This document shows, in pieces, positions 61,622 to 64,000 of a stretch of 64,000 bases of DNA (its first letter is position 1; each line of letters starts with the position of its first letter). The stretch lies in contig JBBROM010000001.1 in the NCBI GenBank assembly GCA_038229415.1, positions 124,001 through 188,000 on the forward strand, written 5' to 3'. The notes below the pieces were generated by a model, which ran no database searches, was not told the origin of the DNA, and saw nothing but the letters and a program-made list of their open reading frames with translations. Both the position numbers and the translations under genes were made by a program. The stretch is from JANXUR01 sp038229415. Its GTDB lineage: Bacteria > Acidobacteriota > Terriglobia > Terriglobales > Acidobacteriaceae.

Positions 61622-62014
61622 TCATAGTAGATTTAAAACTCTGGGCAAAAATTCTCGAATCTGTGGCGAGGAGATTTGCATACGGTCACTCACCGGGAAT
61701 GTGTCGAACCATTCTTGGCGCGTTCTGGGCCTACAAAGTAAGAAGTGGTTGATTCTCGGAGGACTAAGCAGAGACTGTTCGTCAGGAACATCTGGAAACT
61801 GCAAGTTCATCTCGTCACGCAATAGCATAAGTGCCACTCGCGCCCGCGCCTCATGTGCTACTTCGCGTTCTGTCGCTAGTTCAACGTGCGCGACCTCAAG
61901 CTGATGCTGCAACTGTCGGATCAGATCTTCGGCCATCTTTCGTTCCCGAGCCGAACTCGCCACTAGTTGCCAAAAGACAAAGACAACGACCACCGCAGAA
62001 ATCCATAAAGTCAT
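61622..62014 (-). CDS. Membrane-anchored hypothetical protein
   Basis: 130 residues; AGGAG precedes the ATG. One N-terminal membrane helix (LWISAVVVVFVFWQLVASSA) then a coiled coil, MAEDLIRQLQHQLEVAHVEL, TEREVAHEARARVALMLLRD, and a Pro-rich end with INHFLLCRPRTRQEWFDTFP. No family recognised. Topology suggests a short cytoplasmic or periplasmic coiled coil. It is downstream of the SHS transporter gene (46 bp) on the same strand. Confidence 0.6.
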   Translation of the reverse strand: MTLWISAVVVVFVFWQLVASSARERKMAEDLIRQLQHQLEVAHVELATEREVAHEARARVALMLLRDEMNLQFPDVPDEQSLLSPPRINHFLLCRPRTRQEWFDTFPVSDRMQISSPQIREFLPRVLNLL

Positions 62015-62059
62015 AAGCCGCTCCTGTAGACTCCCAATGAATCTCCGAGTTCGCTACCC

Positions 62060-63286
62060 CTACCCCCCAAACGTAATCCCCCGCTTTTCCTTTCCCAGCG
62101 CCACTACCACCGCTGCCAGTGTGAACACGGTGACGGCCGTCAGGGCCATGGCGTTGGCGTAGCCTGCCTTTTTCGCCACGACTGCTTCTGCATAAGGAAC
62201 TGATGCGGCCAGCAGCACTCCGCACTGGTAGGCGAAGCCGGGCAGGAATCCGCGGACGGAGTCGGGCGAGAGTTCGGAGATGTGGGCGGGGACGACGCCC
62301 CACGCGCCCTGCACCATGAACTGGATGAGGAACGCTCCCAACACCAGCAAGGCAACCGAGGGCGCATAAGCCCACAGCGGCACTACGGTGACTGCACAAA
62401 GCAGCGCCGTGACCATGATGCGGCGTCGTCCGAAGCGGTCGGAGAGATAGCCGAAAAGCAGGCCGCCGGAAATGGCCCCGACCATGGAAAGCGCAGTGAT
62501 GCCCGCACGTTGTTCGGGCCCCATGCCCCACTGGCGTTGCAGGAACGTCGGATACATATCCTGGGTGCCGTGCGAGACGAAGTTCATCATCGCCATGAGG
62601 CCGGTAAGGTAGAGAAAGAGCTTCCAGTTCGAGGCCAAGGCGTGCCCGAGGCTGCCCCAGTCGCGGTGGCGAGTGCGTTCCCAAACTTCGGATTCCTTCA
62701 CGCGCAGTCGGACGAATAATGCCAGTAGTGCGGGCAAGCCGCCGATAAAGAACATAGGCCGCCAGCCATATCTCGGAAACACAAAGAAGTAGCAGACAGC
62801 GGCGAGCAGGTAGCCGAGGGCATAGCCTTCCTGCAACATTCCGGAGAGAAGCCCGCGCAGGCGGGGCGGAACTTTCTCCATAACCAGCGATGCGCCGACG
62901 CCCCACTCGCCGCCCATGCCGATGCCGAACAAGGCGCGCAGCACCAGAAACGTGGTGAAGTTGTGCGCGAATCCTGTGGCGACCTCAACGACGGAATAGA
63001 AGATCAGATCAATCATCAACGGCAGTCGGCGACCGTAGCGGTCGGCCATTAGTCCGAAGAGAAATGCGCCGACAGGACGGAAGGCCAGTGTAAGAAAGAT
63101 AGAGAAGGCGATTTCGGCGTCGGACTTGTGAAACTCCTGCGCGATGGCGGTCAGGGCGAACACGACGAGGAAGAAGTCGAAAGCATCGAGCGTCCATCCG
63201 AGGAAGCCAGCGATGACTGCGGCGGTGTGGTCGCCGGACGTGGGGGTGCTCGGTAAGCCAGTTGCAGAGGCGTCAGGGTTGGGCAA
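62060..63286 (-). CDS. MFS transporter of the SHS (sialate/lactate:H+ symporter) family
   Basis: 408 residues, about twelve helices. VIAGFLGWTLDAFDFFLVVF is the helix 1 signature of NanT/Jen1-like symporters; GLMADRYGRRLPLMIDLIFY is the cytoplasmic loop 2-3 motif; LRALFGIGMGGEWGVGASLV follows; FGYLSDRFGRRRIMVTALLC is the second loop. It likely imports carboxylates such as lactate, sialate or related acids with protons. TTG start at 63286 with CAGGAG upstream. The glycoside hydrolase that follows in the divergent direction is suggestive of sugar acid use, not proof. Confidence 0.86.
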   Translation of the reverse strand: MPNPDASATGLPSTPTSGDHTAAVIAGFLGWTLDAFDFFLVVFALTAIAQEFHKSDAEIAFSIFLTLAFRPVGAFLFGLMADRYGRRLPLMIDLIFYSVVEVATGFAHNFTTFLVLRALFGIGMGGEWGVGASLVMEKVPPRLRGLLSGMLQEGYALGYLLAAVCYFFVFPRYGWRPMFFIGGLPALLALFVRLRVKESEVWERTRHRDWGSLGHALASNWKLFLYLTGLMAMMNFVSHGTQDMYPTFLQRQWGMGPEQRAGITALSMVGAISGGLLFGYLSDRFGRRRIMVTALLCAVTVVPLWAYAPSVALLVLGAFLIQFMVQGAWGVVPAHISELSPDSVRGFLPGFAYQCGVLLAASVPYAEAVVAKKAGYANAMALTAVTVFTLAAVVVALGKEKRGITFGG

Positions 63287-63490
63287 TCAGGCGCTCCTGG
63301 GGATGGCTGGAGTTATACAACGGGTGCGCAGATAGGCGCACTTTACGCTCGGAATGTAACACATGGCAGCGAGGGAATGCCGTCCGCTCGAAAGTCCTCC
63401 GCGCTATACTGCTGCCGGTGCATCTAAACGCTGAGTTTCGCGCCGATGTTTCACCCTAAGATTTCACTCTAAAGAATAGAGATCACGAAC

Positions 63491-64000
63491 ATGAAAGTTC
63501 TCCTCGCAACGCTTCTGTTGACCGCCAGCCTCATGGCCGCGACACCCGACATGCCCCAGATCGTGCGTCAGCACGAGAAGTATAGCCTGATGGTGGATGG
63601 CAAACCTTTCATCATTCTGGGTGCTCAGGTCAACAATTCGAGCGGCTGGCCCGAACAGTTCGACTCGCTGCTGGCAGGAGCCGCGTCTCTCAGCCTGAAC
63701 ACCATTGAAGTCCCAGTGTATTGGGAGGACGTCGAGCCGAAAGAAGGCAGTTTTCACTTCGACACCGTGGATCGGATCATCCAATCGGCTCGCGCTCATC
63801 ACTTTCGCCTGGTGCTTCTGTGGTTCGGGACCTGGAAAAACGGCACCATGGACTATGTGCCCGCTTGGGTCAAATCCGACCCTGCCCGGTTCCCTCATAT
63901 GTTGGATCAAGGTCAGCACCCAGTTCGCGTCCTGACGCCGCTCAGCGAGGCCAACCTCCATGCCGACGCCACGGCATTTTCCTCAGTGATGAAGCATCTC
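63491..64000 (+). CDS. Exported glycoside hydrolase, GH35/GH42-like (partial)
   Basis: The reading frame is open to the window end; 170 residues are visible from ATG 63491. Signal peptide KVLLATLLLTASLMAATPDM, then KPFIILGAQVNNSSGWPEQF, SLNTIEVPVYWEDVEPKEGS, FHFDTVDRIIQSARAHHFRL, VLLWFGTWKNGTMDYVPAWV. This is the start of a TIM barrel like beta-galactosidases of GH35/GH42 (the DUF5597 type). The catalytic Glu residues would lie further on and cannot be checked. With the GH29 fucosidase it implies extracellular glycan breakdown. Confidence 0.85.
   Translation, partial: MKVLLATLLLTASLMAATPDMPQIVRQHEKYSLMVDGKPFIILGAQVNNSSGWPEQFDSLLAGAASLSLNTIEVPVYWEDVEPKEGSFHFDTVDRIIQSARAHHFRLVLLWFGTWKNGTMDYVPAWVKSDPARFPHMLDQGQHPVRVLTPLSEANLHADATAFSSVMKHL

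Overview
The window reads as the chromosome of an Acidobacteriota (Terriglobia-like) bacterium. It has moderately high GC, large exported proteins typical of that group (FG-GAP, HAF-repeat, tandem-anchor repeats), a GH29 fucosidase, LytTR and HspR-type regulators, and gene neighbourhoods common in these genomes. This assignment is inferred from protein style; no rRNA lies in the window.

Layout. 1-5 kb: end of rplS, an exported phospholipase-C-like lipoprotein, rnhB, an M61 peptidase. 5-19 kb: tmk, peroxiredoxin, DinB, ffh, GNAT plus the MerR/HspR regulator, trpD, an MBL-fold RNA nuclease, a degenerate metallopeptidase, rlmB, a LytTR response regulator, an FG-GAP protein, a Crp/FNR regulator. 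19-28 kb: purS, glmS, a VapBC pair, dnaK, an orphan VapB-like antitoxin, a GIY-YIG nuclease among palindromic repeats, dnaJ. 28-39 kb: M50 peptidase, APC permease, MOSC protein, fucosidase, sucCD-ndk, small enzymes, purA. 39-50 kb: mutM, hisC, HAF protein, then the conserved M50-trpS-scpA-scpB-rluB run, and lepB-asmA. 51-54 kb: an accessory island of exported repeat proteins with a (TC)17 tract and an in-frame amber stop, bordered by two lepB genes. 54-64 kb: rnc and exported TPR-type proteins, an ECF sigma/anti-sigma pair, tRNA-Ala, an SHS-family transporter and the start of a glycoside hydrolase.

How genes work together. The HspR at 9.1-9.5 kb probably represses dnaK, whose promoter overlaps a HAIR-like inverted repeat; dnaJ lies 1.3 kb after dnaK. 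sucC-sucD-ndk share nucleoside triphosphate metabolism; scpA-scpB serve chromosome condensation. Both LepB enzymes would process the many Sec-exported proteins seen here.

Most unusual signals: (1) eight copies of a REP-like palindrome whose ends are conserved while the central stem changes but mostly stays self-complementary, two of them bracketing a small GIY-YIG nuclease; (2) the (TC)17 tract inside a signal-peptide coding region, entered by two starts in different frames, followed 1 kb later by a TAG stop with the same frame open beyond it; (3) six genes lacking a Shine-Dalgarno with a TANNNT hexamer exactly 6-7 nt before the start codon, suggesting leaderless mRNAs; (4) a VapB-like antitoxin without toxin whose C-terminus is encoded by one of the repeats.
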